NCBI RefSeq assembly: GCF_900114015.1
Contig: NZ_FORN01000014.1
Coordinates: 1 to 64,000 of the forward strand
Length of the DNA: 64,000 bases
Source of the DNA: Caulobacter sp. UNC279MFTsu5.1
Lineage (GTDB): Bacteria > Pseudomonadota > Alphaproteobacteria > Caulobacterales > Caulobacteraceae
Direction: 5' to 3'
The notes beneath the pieces are model-generated. The model searched no databases. It saw only the letters and a program-made list of their open reading frames with translations, and was not told the origin of the DNA. Shown in pieces: positions 35,487-44,589 of the stretch. A program made the translations under genes and the position numbers. Every line of letters starts with the position of its first letter. The stretch's first letter is position 1.

Positions 35487-35500
35487 TGACAAGGTTGTCA
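35487..35500. promoter_or_regulatory. LacI-type operator before its own regulator gene
   Basis: TGACAAGGTTGTCA differs from the other three sites by one base at the centre (AAGG for AACG). It overlaps a TTGACA (35486-35491) that can act as -35. The position suggests autoregulation, and the imperfect centre suggests weaker binding. Confidence 0.7.
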
Positions 35501-35550
35501 TGCCTTTATTGCGTCGCTTGTCGATTTTCCGACGCTTCGCGAGGCCGGTC

Positions 35551-36567
35551 TTGAGTTCCAAGGTTACGATCCACGAGGTCGCCCGCCTGTCGGGCGTATC
35601 GATCAAGACCGTTTCGCGGGTGCTGAACCGCGAGCCGAACGTGAAGAACGACACCCGCACGCGGGTGCAGGAAGCGGTCGCGGCCCTCAACTACCGGCCC
35701 AACATCTCGGCCCGCAGCCTGGCGGGCTCGAAGGCCTATCTGATCGGCGTGTTCTTCGACAACCCCAGCCCCGCCTACGTCACCGACGTGCAGCTGGGGG
35801 CGATCGCTCGCTGTCGCGAGGAAGGCTATCACCTGATCGTCGAGCCGCTCGACTCCGAGGGCGACGTGGCCGCCCAGGTGGAGCCGATGCTGCACACCCT
35901 GCGCATGGACGGCGTGATCCTGACGCCGCCAGTCTGCGACAACGTGGCGGTGCTGGACGTGCTGGAGGCCGAGGGCGTGCCCTATGTGCGGCTGTCGCCC
36001 GACCAGGACCAGGACCGCTCGGCCCATGTGCGCATGGACGACGTGCGCGCCGCCTATGAGATGACCGCCCACCTGATCGGCCTGGGCCACACCGACATCG
36101 GCTTCATCAAGGGCCACCCCGAGCACGGCGCCTCGCACCTGCGCTACGAGGGCTATGTGGCGGCGATGAAGGAGCACGGCCACGCCGTGCGCGAAGACCA
36201 TGTGGAGCAGGGGTGGTTCTCGTTCCGCTCGGGCTTCGAGGCGGCCGAGCGGCTGTTGGGCCGTCCCGACCGCCCGACGGCGATCTTCGCCTCCAACGAC
36301 GACATGGCCCTGGGGGTGATGGCGGTGGCCAACCGCCTGCGTCTCGAGGTGCCCCAGAGCCTGTCGGTGGCCGGCTTCGACGACACGCCGGGCGCCAAGG
36401 TCGTCTGGCCGCAACTGACCACCGTGCGCCAGCCGATCCAGGCCATGGCCGCCGCCGCGGCCGACCTGCTGCTGACCGGCGCGACCCGGGCCGAGGGCGA
36501 GGCGCCGCCGTCGCGCCTGCTGGACTTCGAGCTGGTGGTCCGCGAATCCACCGGGCCAGTCGGCTAG
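35551..36567 (+). CDS. LacI family regulator of central carbon metabolism (CceR-like)
   Basis: This 338-residue repressor has an N-terminal helix-turn-helix TIHEVARLSGVSIKTVSRVL at residues 5-24 with hinge RSLAGSK near 50, and a periplasmic-binding-protein-like ligand domain with LIGVFFDNPSPAYV and the dimer motif FASNDDMALG. TTG 35551, after GAGG, gives the usual LacI N-terminus; an ATG at 35500 overlaps the operator and is less likely. Location between the Entner-Doudoroff operon and pyk, and sites of one sequence before all of them, make it the obvious regulator. In other alphaproteobacteria the equivalent protein, CceR, senses 6-phosphogluconate; that is analogy. Confidence 0.88.
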   Translation: MSSKVTIHEVARLSGVSIKTVSRVLNREPNVKNDTRTRVQEAVAALNYRPNISARSLAGSKAYLIGVFFDNPSPAYVTDVQLGAIARCREEGYHLIVEPLDSEGDVAAQVEPMLHTLRMDGVILTPPVCDNVAVLDVLEAEGVPYVRLSPDQDQDRSAHVRMDDVRAAYEMTAHLIGLGHTDIGFIKGHPEHGASHLRYEGYVAAMKEHGHAVREDHVEQGWFSFRSGFEAAERLLGRPDRPTAIFASNDDMALGVMAVANRLRLEVPQSLSVAGFDDTPGAKVVWPQLTTVRQPIQAMAAAAADLLLTGATRAEGEAPPSRLLDFELVVRESTGPVG

Positions 36568-36707
36568 GTTTCAGATCCCCCGCGTGATCCGAAGCCCGCT
36601 TCGGACGTTCGGAATCGCGAGGCCTTTCGCTCCATAGTTCTTATGGAGGTGGAAAGGCTTCGGCGTTGACGCTAAGTCAGCAATGGCGAATCCAAGCTCG
36701 GGCTTTC

Positions 36708-36721
36708 TGACAACGTTGTCA
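36708..36721. promoter_or_regulatory. LacI-type operator before pyk
   Basis: TGACAACGTTGTCA, identical to the sites before the sugar transporter and zwf, lies 102 bases upstream of the pyruvate kinase start. Around it the DNA is more A/T-rich than neighbouring genes, as expected for a promoter. Confidence 0.75.
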
Positions 36722-36823
36722 GGTGCGAAATTCGAGAATGGCGTTCGCCGCAAGCAATTCTTTTCTGCTGTGCGGTATTTCTCGCCGCATTGCAGCATCT
36801 TCCAGCCTCTTCGGAGCAGGTTC

Positions 36824-38257
<1,434 letters not shown>

Positions 38258-38267
38258 GGAACCGGCT

Positions 38268-38298
38268 TTCGGCTGGAGCTGGAGAAGCTTCAGCCGAA
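38268..38298. terminator. Bidirectional hairpin between pyk and the Crp/Fnr gene
   Basis: TTCGGCTG and CAGCCGAA form eight perfect pairs, extended by AGC/GCT, in the 32 bases between the convergent stops. There is no strong T-tract in either direction. Confidence 0.5.
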
Positions 38299-38985
38299 CG
38301 GGAGCGGCAGCAGGCGTTCGTAGCCGCGTCGCACGGCGGCGTAGCACTCGCAGGTGATGGCCTCCAGGCCCGCGCGGTCCAGGATGTCGACGACGCCGCG
38401 CCGATAGCGGATCAGGCCCTTGGTCTGCAGCGAACCGGCCACGGCCGTGACCGTGGTGCGCTGGACGCCCAGCATGTCGGCGAGGAATTCCTGGGTCAGG
38501 TTGATGGTGTCGCCGTCGATGCGGTCGCGGCACGACAGCAGCCAGCGGCAGAAGCGGGCCTCGACCCCATGCAGGGCGTTGCAGGCCACCGACTGGATCG
38601 CATGGCCGAACAGCGCCTCGTTGTGGCGGTCGACCAGGTCGCGCAGGGCGGGGCTGCGGATCCAGGCGTCATGCAGGGCCGAGGCGCTGATCCGCGAGGC
38701 TTGGCCGGGGGCCTGGACGATGGCCCGCACCAGCGACTGGCGCGGCGCCACGGCGGCCATCAGGCCCAGGGCCCCTTCGCGGCCGACCGGCGCGGACTCG
38801 ATCGCCGCCCCGTTCTCCATCAGGGTCATCAGCGAGATGACGCAGTCGTGCGGGAAATAGACGGCTTCGACCGGGTCGCCTGGATCGCACAGATGGCGGC
38901 CCTTCTCCAGCTCGTGCTGGGTGAGATGAGGCGCGATCAGGCCGAGATCTTCAGTCGGCAGGGCGGCGAGCAGACGATTTTTCAA
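38290..38985 (-). CDS. Crp/Fnr family transcriptional regulator
   Basis: This 231-residue regulator has an N-terminal cyclic-nucleotide-binding-type beta roll (residues 20-115, FPHDCVISLMTLMENG) and a C-terminal winged helix with NLTQEFLADMLGVQRTTVTAVAGSLQTKGLIRYRRGVV near residues 165-202. The cysteine set of FNR is missing, and the phosphate-cassette arginine for cAMP is not evident, so the signal is unknown. The start is TTG 38985. It converges on pyk. The 358 bases upstream have two patches of lower GC, a hairpin and no gene. Confidence 0.85.
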   Translation of the reverse strand: MKNRLLAALPTEDLGLIAPHLTQHELEKGRHLCDPGDPVEAVYFPHDCVISLMTLMENGAAIESAPVGREGALGLMAAVAPRQSLVRAIVQAPGQASRISASALHDAWIRSPALRDLVDRHNEALFGHAIQSVACNALHGVEARFCRWLLSCRDRIDGDTINLTQEFLADMLGVQRTTVTAVAGSLQTKGLIRYRRGVVDILDRAGLEAITCECYAAVRRGYERLLPLPFG

Positions 38986-39261
38986 AGTTGCGGCGGTCCC
39001 GTCGAAGCGAATCGATCATGGGTATGCAGTAAAGGTTTGAAGCTATAGGTTGGAAGCGGGTTGAGCGCTGTCGAGTAGTCGACACAAATGCAGAGCGCTT
39101 CGAAGGGTTCCGAAGTCGATATTGGGTTCGTCGGATACCCGACATTGCGGGAATATTAATAAGAAGCACGACGTCGCGCATCGCTGACGTCCGGAATGCA
39201 TTTCTATCAATCGACGCTGGAGGCGGCGTTTGCTTCCGTTGGCCTGAATTGACGGTTTCAA

Positions 39262-39281
39262 GGGCGCGCTGACGCGCGCCC
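39262..39281 (-). terminator. Perfect GC hairpin after the acyl-CoA dehydrogenase operon
   Basis: GGGCGCGC, four bases and GCGCGCCC form a perfect 8-bp stem about 60 bases past the stop of the acyl-CoA dehydrogenase, followed on the minus strand by TTGAAA. The weak T-tract leaves the call tentative. Confidence 0.4.
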
Positions 39282-39343
39282 AGCCGTGCGCGCGCCGAAA
39301 CCGCCGGCCGCCGCCGGCGTCTCACCAACGGGACAGGCCGAAC

Positions 39344-40477
39344 CTAGAACCCGGACAGCTTCGCGTACCGATCCCGATGGAACGAGGCCGACCCGAACAG
39401 GGCCTCGGCGACACGGGCGCGCTTCATGTAGAGGCCGGCGTCGTGGGCGTCGGTCATGCCGATGCCGCCGTGCATCTGGACCATTTCGTTGGAGGCCAGG
39501 TGCAGCACCTCGGACGCCTTGGCCTTGGCCAGCGAGGCCAGCAAGCGCGTATCGCCGCCCGCGTCCGCCGCCTCCAGGGCGGCCTCGACGCACGAGCGGG
39601 TGGTCTCCAGGTCGGTGAACAGCTTGGCCGCACGGTGCTGCAGGGCCTGGAAGGCGCCGATGACCTGGCCGAACTGGGTGCGGGTCTTGATGTAGTCCAG
39701 GGTGATCTCGAAGGCGGCGGTGGCGGAGCCCAGCATTTCGGCGGCCAAGCCGGCGTAGGCGCGGTCGAGCACGGGTTCCAACACCGCCCAGCCCTTGCCG
39801 ATCTGGCCCAGCACCGCGTCGGCGCCGACCTGGACCTGGTCGAAGGCGATCTTGGCGGCGCCGCGGCTGTCGACCAGAGCCAGGTGGCTCCGGGTCACGC
39901 CCGGGGCGTCGCCCGCGACCAGGAACAGGGTGATCCCGTCGCCGTCGCCCGCCGCGCCCGAGGTGCGGGCGGCGACGATCAGCAGGTCGGCCGCCTCGCC
40001 GTCGAGCACGAAGGTCTTGGTCCCGTTCAGAACGAAGCCGTCGCCGGACGCCGTCGCCGACAGCGCCGTGTTCAGCGGCGCGTGGTGCGCGCCCTCGTCG
40101 ACAGCCAGGGTCGCGACGACCTCGCCCGCCGCGATCTTCGGCAGCCATGCGGCCTTCTGGGCTTCCGAACCGCCCAGGACCAGGGCCGAGGCGGCGACCA
40201 GGGCGGTGGAGAGCAGGGGCGAGGCCACCAGGTTGCGGCCGGTCTCCTCCAGGATCAGGCCCAGGCCCAGATAGCCGAAGGCCGAACCGTCATGCGCCTC
40301 CGGAACGATGACGCCCGCCCAGCCCATGGCGCCCATCTCGCTCCAGGTCGCGGGATCGAAGCTCCGCCTGGAGCCGCCGTCGCGCAGCTTGCGCAGAGCG
40401 CCGACCGGGGCGCTGTCCTGTGTCCAGCCTTTGGCGGCGTCGCGCAGCATGGTCTGTTCTTCGGTCAGGACGGCCAT
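39344..40477 (-). CDS. Acyl-CoA dehydrogenase, non-catalytic-type partner subunit
   Basis: This 377-residue acyl-CoA dehydrogenase fold has an N-terminal helical domain with MGWAGVIVPEAHDGSAFGYLGLGL, a middle beta domain with GFVLNGTKTFVLDGEAAD, and a C-terminal domain with QMHGGIGMTDAHDAGLYMKRARV. The usual catalytic glutamate environment (EGT) is absent here and present in the other dehydrogenase of this operon, a division of labour known from heteromeric alpha2beta2 dehydrogenases of steroid and bulky acyl-CoA degradation. It begins one base after the DsbA-fold gene. Substrate unknown. Confidence 0.8.
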   Translation of the reverse strand: MAVLTEEQTMLRDAAKGWTQDSAPVGALRKLRDGGSRRSFDPATWSEMGAMGWAGVIVPEAHDGSAFGYLGLGLILEETGRNLVASPLLSTALVAASALVLGGSEAQKAAWLPKIAAGEVVATLAVDEGAHHAPLNTALSATASGDGFVLNGTKTFVLDGEAADLLIVAARTSGAAGDGDGITLFLVAGDAPGVTRSHLALVDSRGAAKIAFDQVQVGADAVLGQIGKGWAVLEPVLDRAYAGLAAEMLGSATAAFEITLDYIKTRTQFGQVIGAFQALQHRAAKLFTDLETTRSCVEAALEAADAGGDTRLLASLAKAKASEVLHLASNEMVQMHGGIGMTDAHDAGLYMKRARVAEALFGSASFHRDRYAKLSGF

Positions 40478-40478
40478 G

Positions 40479-41105
40479 TCAGGCTTGCTCCCCAATGGCA
40501 TGTTCAAAGTCTTGATGGCGGACGGCCCAGTCGAGGGCCTGTTCGAGACGGTCGTTGCCCCAGAAGAGCTCGCCGTCGGCGGTGACGAAGGAGGGCGCGC
40601 CGAACAGGCCGCGCGCCTGGGCCTGGCGGACATGGTCCTTCAGGCGGGTCTTGATCGGGTCGGTGTTGGCGGCGGCCAGGACGGTGTCCGGACCCGCCCC
40701 GACCGAGGCGATCAGCGGAGCCAGCACCTCGGGCTTGGAGATGTCGTGGTCGTCGACGAAGTTGGCTTGGTAGACCGCGCGACTGAAGGCCGGGGTCCAG
40801 CCGTCCTCCAGCCCGACGATGGCGACGCGGGCCGCGAGCAACCCGTTGCGCGGAAACTGGCTGGGATGGACCAGCGGCAGGCCTTCCTGGTCGCAGATCC
40901 GCTGCAGGTCGCGCCACATGTAGTCGCCCTTGACCGGGAAGGCGTTGAACGGGCTGTCGTTCAGGCCCTGCTGCTCGTGCATCAGCGGCCCCAGCAGGAA
41001 CGGCCGCCAGGCCACCGGCACGCCGGCCGCCTGCGCCAGGCGTTCGATGCGCATGGCGGCGGGATAGCTGTAGGTGCTGCCGAACTCGTACCAGAACTCG
41101 ATCAT
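40479..41105 (-). CDS. 2-hydroxychromene-2-carboxylate isomerase / DsbA-fold protein
   Basis: This 208-residue glutathione S-transferase kappa-type protein starts IEFWYEFGSTYSYPAAMRIERLA, where Ser replaces the first cysteine of DsbA, as in HCCA isomerases. FLLGPLMHEQQGLNDSPFN and LFGAPSFVTADGELFWGNDRLEQAL are typical. It would act with glutathione on an aromatic or unsaturated intermediate. It is sandwiched between the two acyl-CoA dehydrogenases and probably serves the same pathway. Confidence 0.85.
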   Translation of the reverse strand: MIEFWYEFGSTYSYPAAMRIERLAQAAGVPVAWRPFLLGPLMHEQQGLNDSPFNAFPVKGDYMWRDLQRICDQEGLPLVHPSQFPRNGLLAARVAIVGLEDGWTPAFSRAVYQANFVDDHDISKPEVLAPLIASVGAGPDTVLAAANTDPIKTRLKDHVRQAQARGLFGAPSFVTADGELFWGNDRLEQALDWAVRHQDFEHAIGEQA

Positions 41106-41129
41106 GGCCAGGACTCGATCGCGCCGTCG

Positions 41130-42335
41130 CTACTGGTGATCCAGCAGGCCCAACACCCGCTTGGCCACGACGTTGAGATTGACCTCGCTGGTGCCGCCCT
41201 CGATCGAATTGCCCTTGGCGCGGAGCATGGCGCGCGGCGCGGCCAGTTCGTCGGGGGCGAAGCCTTCGCCCTCCCAGCCCAGGCCCTGCAGGCCCAGGAC
41301 CTCGACCAGCAGCTCGGTGCGCTCCTGGTTCATCTTGGCGGCGGCGTATTTGATGATCGAGACGGCGGCGCTGGGTCCCGAGCCCTGCTTGGACTCGGCC
41401 TCGGCGCGGCGCACGGTCAGCATGAAGGCGTGGGCGTCCATGCGGTGGTGGGCGATGCGGGCCCGCAGGTCGCCATCGGCCAGCCGGCCGGAGGCGTCGA
41501 CGCCGACCTCCTTCTTGGCCGCCTCGACCAGGTCCAGCCCGCCGCCGCCGCCGAAGCCCGAGGCCGAGATGTTCTGGCGCTCGTACTGGAGCAGGCGCTT
41601 GGCGATGTCCCAGCCGCCGTTGACCTTGCCGACCAGCTGATCCTTGGGGACCTTCACATTGTCGAAGAAGGTCTCGCAGAACGGCGAGGAGCCGCTGATC
41701 AGCTTGATCGGCCGGGCCTCGACGCCGGGCGAGGCCATGTCGAACAGCACGAACGAGATGCCTTCGTGCTTCTTGCTGGTGTCGGTGCGCACCAGGCAGA
41801 AGATCCAGTCGGCCTGGTCGGCGTAGCTGGTCCACACCTTCTGGCCGTTGATCAGCCAGTGGTCGCCCCTGTCCGCACACTTGGTTTGGAGAGAGGCGAG
41901 ATCCGAGCCCGCGCCCGGCTCGCTATAGCCCTGGCACCAGCGGGTCTCGCCACGCACGATCTGCGGCAGGAAGCGCTGCTTCTGTTCCTCGGTGGCGTAT
42001 TCCAGCAGCACCGGACCCAGCATCCAGATCCCGAAGCTCATCAGGGCGGGACGGGCCTTGAGGCGACGCAGCTCCTGCTCCAGCACCTTGTTCTCGGCCT
42101 TGGACAGGCCGCCGCCGCCATAGGCCTTGGGCCACATCGGCGCGGTCCAGCCGCGCTGGGCCATCCGGTCCAGCCACAGCTTGGCGTCGGGATTCTTCCA
42201 CTGGAACCTCTGGCCGCCCCAGGGGGCGTCGTCCTCGCTCATCGGCGCGTTCAGGGACGGGGGATAGTTGGCCTCGAGCCAGGCCCGCGTCTCGGCGCGG
42301 AAGGTCTCCAGGTCGCCGCCGCCGAAATCCGCCAT
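41130..42335 (-). CDS. Acyl-CoA dehydrogenase, catalytic-type subunit
   Basis: This 401-residue flavoenzyme oxidises acyl-CoA to the 2-enoyl thioester and passes electrons to ETF. The FAD-binding CQGYSEPGAGSDLASLQ and LINGQKVWTSYADQADW are intact, and the C-terminal SIEGGTSEVNLNVVAKRVLGLL contains the conserved Glu-Gly region. ATG 42335 is used. It is the first gene of the operon with the HCCA-isomerase-like protein and the second dehydrogenase, the pattern of a heteromeric enzyme. A short palindrome about 95 bases upstream could be its operator. Confidence 0.88.
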   Translation of the reverse strand: MADFGGGDLETFRAETRAWLEANYPPSLNAPMSEDDAPWGGQRFQWKNPDAKLWLDRMAQRGWTAPMWPKAYGGGGLSKAENKVLEQELRRLKARPALMSFGIWMLGPVLLEYATEEQKQRFLPQIVRGETRWCQGYSEPGAGSDLASLQTKCADRGDHWLINGQKVWTSYADQADWIFCLVRTDTSKKHEGISFVLFDMASPGVEARPIKLISGSSPFCETFFDNVKVPKDQLVGKVNGGWDIAKRLLQYERQNISASGFGGGGGLDLVEAAKKEVGVDASGRLADGDLRARIAHHRMDAHAFMLTVRRAEAESKQGSGPSAAVSIIKYAAAKMNQERTELLVEVLGLQGLGWEGEGFAPDELAAPRAMLRAKGNSIEGGTSEVNLNVVAKRVLGLLDHQ

Positions 42336-42428
42336 GGCCGTTCTCCCTAACGCGCTCGTGTCGTTCGCGACGCTTTTTCGCGTCGTCGGCCAGCAGACTA
42401 CGCCATGAGGCGGCCGGGGCAAGCTGAT

Positions 42429-42446
42429 TCAAACGATCGTTCGTCA
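42429..42446. promoter_or_regulatory. Candidate TetR-type operator upstream of the acyl-CoA dehydrogenases
   Basis: AACGATCGTT (42432-42441) is a perfect 10-base palindrome followed by CGTC, in a 156-base divergent gap. Operators with repeated ACGATCGT/ACGTTCG cores occur for TetR/AcrR regulators of acyl-CoA metabolism. No such regulator is adjacent, so this is only a candidate. Confidence 0.35.
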
Positions 42447-42491
42447 CGCGGCGGGCGCCCGCCGGAGGCAAGCCGGGCTATAGAGGAGGCG

Positions 42492-44204
42492 ATGACGTGT
42501 CCCGCCGGGATTCGCCGATCAGGGGTCTTGATGTCCGCGCCGCAACTGAGGCCTGCCTTTCTCGCCGTCGCGCCGACGCTGTCGGCCATCCTGGCGGCCT
42601 GCGCCGGGATCCTGCTGCTGGCCTCGGGCGCCACGCCGTCCGAGCCGACCCGCTTCGCGATCTGGGTGGCCGTGGCCCCCGGACCGCTGATCGAAGTCAG
42701 CCACTTCGTCTCGTCGATCCTCGGCCTGGTCCTGATCCTGCTGGCCTTCGGCCTGCGCTCGCGCCTGGACGCGGCCTGGTGGGCGGCGCTGTTCACCCTG
42801 GCGGCCGGGGCGATCCTGGCCCTGTTCAAGGGCCTGAACTGGGAAGAAACGGTCATTTTGACGGCCATCATGCTGGTCATGCTGCCGTTCCACGAGGCCT
42901 TCCCGCGCAAGGCCGCCCTGTCGCGGATGGAGATCACGCCGGGCTGGCTGCTGTCGGCGGCGGCGGCCCTGATCGGAGTGGCCCTGTGCGGCTGGTGGAC
43001 CTTCGCCCACACCGAATACGCCGACCAGTCGGTGATGAAGACGATCGGCGACCGGGAAGTGGCCCGCGCCATTCGCTCGTCGGCCGCCGCCGCCATCGTG
43101 CTGATGGCCATCGGCGTGTGGCGGCTGATCGCGACGCCGGCCACCCCGCCGGTCGTCGACGACACCGACCCCGATTTCGACCGCGTCCGCGCCATCCTGG
43201 CCAAGGCCGAGAACGCGGAGCCGCCGTCGAACCTGGCCCTGCTGGGCGACAAGCGCTTCCTGTTCTCGGCCTCTGGCGAGAGCTTCCTGATGTTCGGCGT
43301 GCGCGGCCGCTCGTGGATCGCCATGGGGCCGCCGGTCGGGCGTGACGACGAGCGCATGGAGCTGTTCTGGCGGTTCCGCGAGCTGGCCGACGCCCATGCC
43401 GCCCGCGCCGGCTTCTACGCCCTGGGCCCCGCCGACCTGCCCGACAGCGTCGATTTAGGGTTGGCCATCCAGAAGACCGGCGAAAGCGCCGCCGTGCCGC
43501 TGGAGGCCTTTTCGCTGGCGGGCCGCCGCCGCGAGGTCCTGCGCCGCAACTGGCGCAAGGCCGGGGAGGGCGGGGCGGCCTTCGAGGTCATCCCGGCCGA
43601 CCAGGTCCACACGGTGATGGACGACCTCAAGCGGATCTCCGACGCCTGGCTGGCCCACCACGCTGGCGGCGAAAAGGGCTTCTCGATGGGCGGCTTCGAG
43701 GAGCGCTACGTGGCCGAGTTCCCGGTCGCCCTGGTGCGGGTCGAGAACCGGATCGTGGCCTTCGCCACCCTGTGGACGACAGCTAACAAGGTCTCGTTCT
43801 CGATGGACCTGATGCGCTATTCCGACGACGCGCCCAAGAACGTGATGGACTACCTTTTCGTCGAGCTGCTGGGCTGGGGCAAGGAGCAGGGCTACCAGGC
43901 GTTCGAGTTCGGGGTCGCGCCGCTGGCCGGCCTGGAGGACCGCCCGCTGGCCCCGATCATGTCGCGCGTGGGCCGCCTGCTCTACGAGCGCGGCGAGGAA
44001 ATCTACAATTTCCAGGGCGTCCGACGCTACAAGGACAAGTACGATCCGGTCTGGCAGCCGCGCTACATTGCCGCGCCTCACAAGTGGGCGATCCCTTTTC
44101 TGCTCGCCGATATCGGCCTGCTGTCGTCCGGCGGCGTCTCCGGCCTGACGAAAAGGCCGCGACCTAGTAGCGCGGGTCGCCCGTCTTCATCCCCAGCAGA
44201 TTGA
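42492..44204 (+). CDS. MprF-like membrane protein with DUF2156 (phosphatidylglycerol lysyltransferase-type) domain
   Basis: This 570-residue protein has six hydrophobic segments (about residues 20-45, 70-90, 95-115, 118-135, 148-170 and 190-210) and a cytoplasmic DUF2156/GNAT-type domain (about 240-550) with LFSASGESFLMFGVRGRSWIAM and WLAHHAGGEKGFSMGGFEERYV. Classical MprF (about 850 residues, up to 14 membrane helices) synthesises and flips aminoacyl-phosphatidylglycerol; here most of the flippase part is missing. ATG 42492 follows GAGGAGG. The last 14 codons overlap an antisense gene. Which amino acid or lipid is used is unknown. Confidence 0.82.
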   Translation: MTCPAGIRRSGVLMSAPQLRPAFLAVAPTLSAILAACAGILLLASGATPSEPTRFAIWVAVAPGPLIEVSHFVSSILGLVLILLAFGLRSRLDAAWWAALFTLAAGAILALFKGLNWEETVILTAIMLVMLPFHEAFPRKAALSRMEITPGWLLSAAAALIGVALCGWWTFAHTEYADQSVMKTIGDREVARAIRSSAAAAIVLMAIGVWRLIATPATPPVVDDTDPDFDRVRAILAKAENAEPPSNLALLGDKRFLFSASGESFLMFGVRGRSWIAMGPPVGRDDERMELFWRFRELADAHAARAGFYALGPADLPDSVDLGLAIQKTGESAAVPLEAFSLAGRRREVLRRNWRKAGEGGAAFEVIPADQVHTVMDDLKRISDAWLAHHAGGEKGFSMGGFEERYVAEFPVALVRVENRIVAFATLWTTANKVSFSMDLMRYSDDAPKNVMDYLFVELLGWGKEQGYQAFEFGVAPLAGLEDRPLAPIMSRVGRLLYERGEEIYNFQGVRRYKDKYDPVWQPRYIAAPHKWAIPFLLADIGLLSSGGVSGLTKRPRPSSAGRPSSSPAD

Positions 44205-44376
44205 GAATATGGGCCGCCAGAAGCAGGGCCACGACGGCGCCGGCCACCATCAGCGGACGCCACGGCATCAGGCGCGGACCCTTTAAAACATTGATCGGAC
44301 GCGCGCCGCGCCAGCCGCAGAAGATGGCGAACAGCAGGGCGGCCAGGGCGATGGCGAGGGTCGTGGGCAGGTCCAT
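44164..44376 (-). CDS. Small two-helix membrane protein
   Basis: This 70-residue protein has two hydrophobic segments (residues 5-21 and 42-63) separated by a basic loop, GWRGARPINVLKGPRLMPWR. It resembles a conserved alphaproteobacterial hypothetical family. Its 3' end overlaps the end of the MprF-like gene by 41 bases on the opposite strand. Function unknown. Confidence 0.6.
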   Translation of the reverse strand: MDLPTTLAIALAALLFAIFCGWRGARPINVLKGPRLMPWRPLMVAGAVVALLLAAHILNLLGMKTGDPRY

Positions 44377-44414
44377 TCGCCTCTCATGGCCTGCGACAAT
44401 CGGCCATGCAAATG

Positions 44415-44587
44415 GTTAACAAGCGTTAACTACACGGAGCCGAATCTTAGGTACACACGTTAGGAAGGTGCGCCTGTTAACCATCCACAGTTAATCTAGA
44501 CCATTGCTATATGTAGCGGTATGGGTCGCGTTTACACGCTAGGAATCGGTGACTAGCGTTGGTTCCCAGGTGCAGAGGGAACGATTC
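44415..44587 (+). promoter_or_regulatory. podJ control region with CtrA-like and GANTC sites
   Basis: The 213-base gap before podJ is A/T-richer than its surroundings. TTAACCAT lies at 44477-44484 with another TTAA at 44491-44494; TTAAC pairs lie at 44416 and 44426 with 6 bases between the TTAA cores, one short of the usual CtrA spacing. Three CcrM sites are present: GAATC at 44442 and 44543, and GATTC at 44583 just before the start. In Caulobacter, podJ is cell-cycle controlled, and GcrA acts on methylated GANTC promoters; which of these sites are used is inferred. Confidence 0.5.
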
Positions 44588-44589
44588 GC

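Noticed and set aside
38986..39343. A small gene in the lower-GC gap after the Crp/Fnr gene
   Set aside because: Open frames of about 70-125 codons exist here, but none has a convincing ribosome site, composition or fold; promoter and hairpin sequence explains the gap better.
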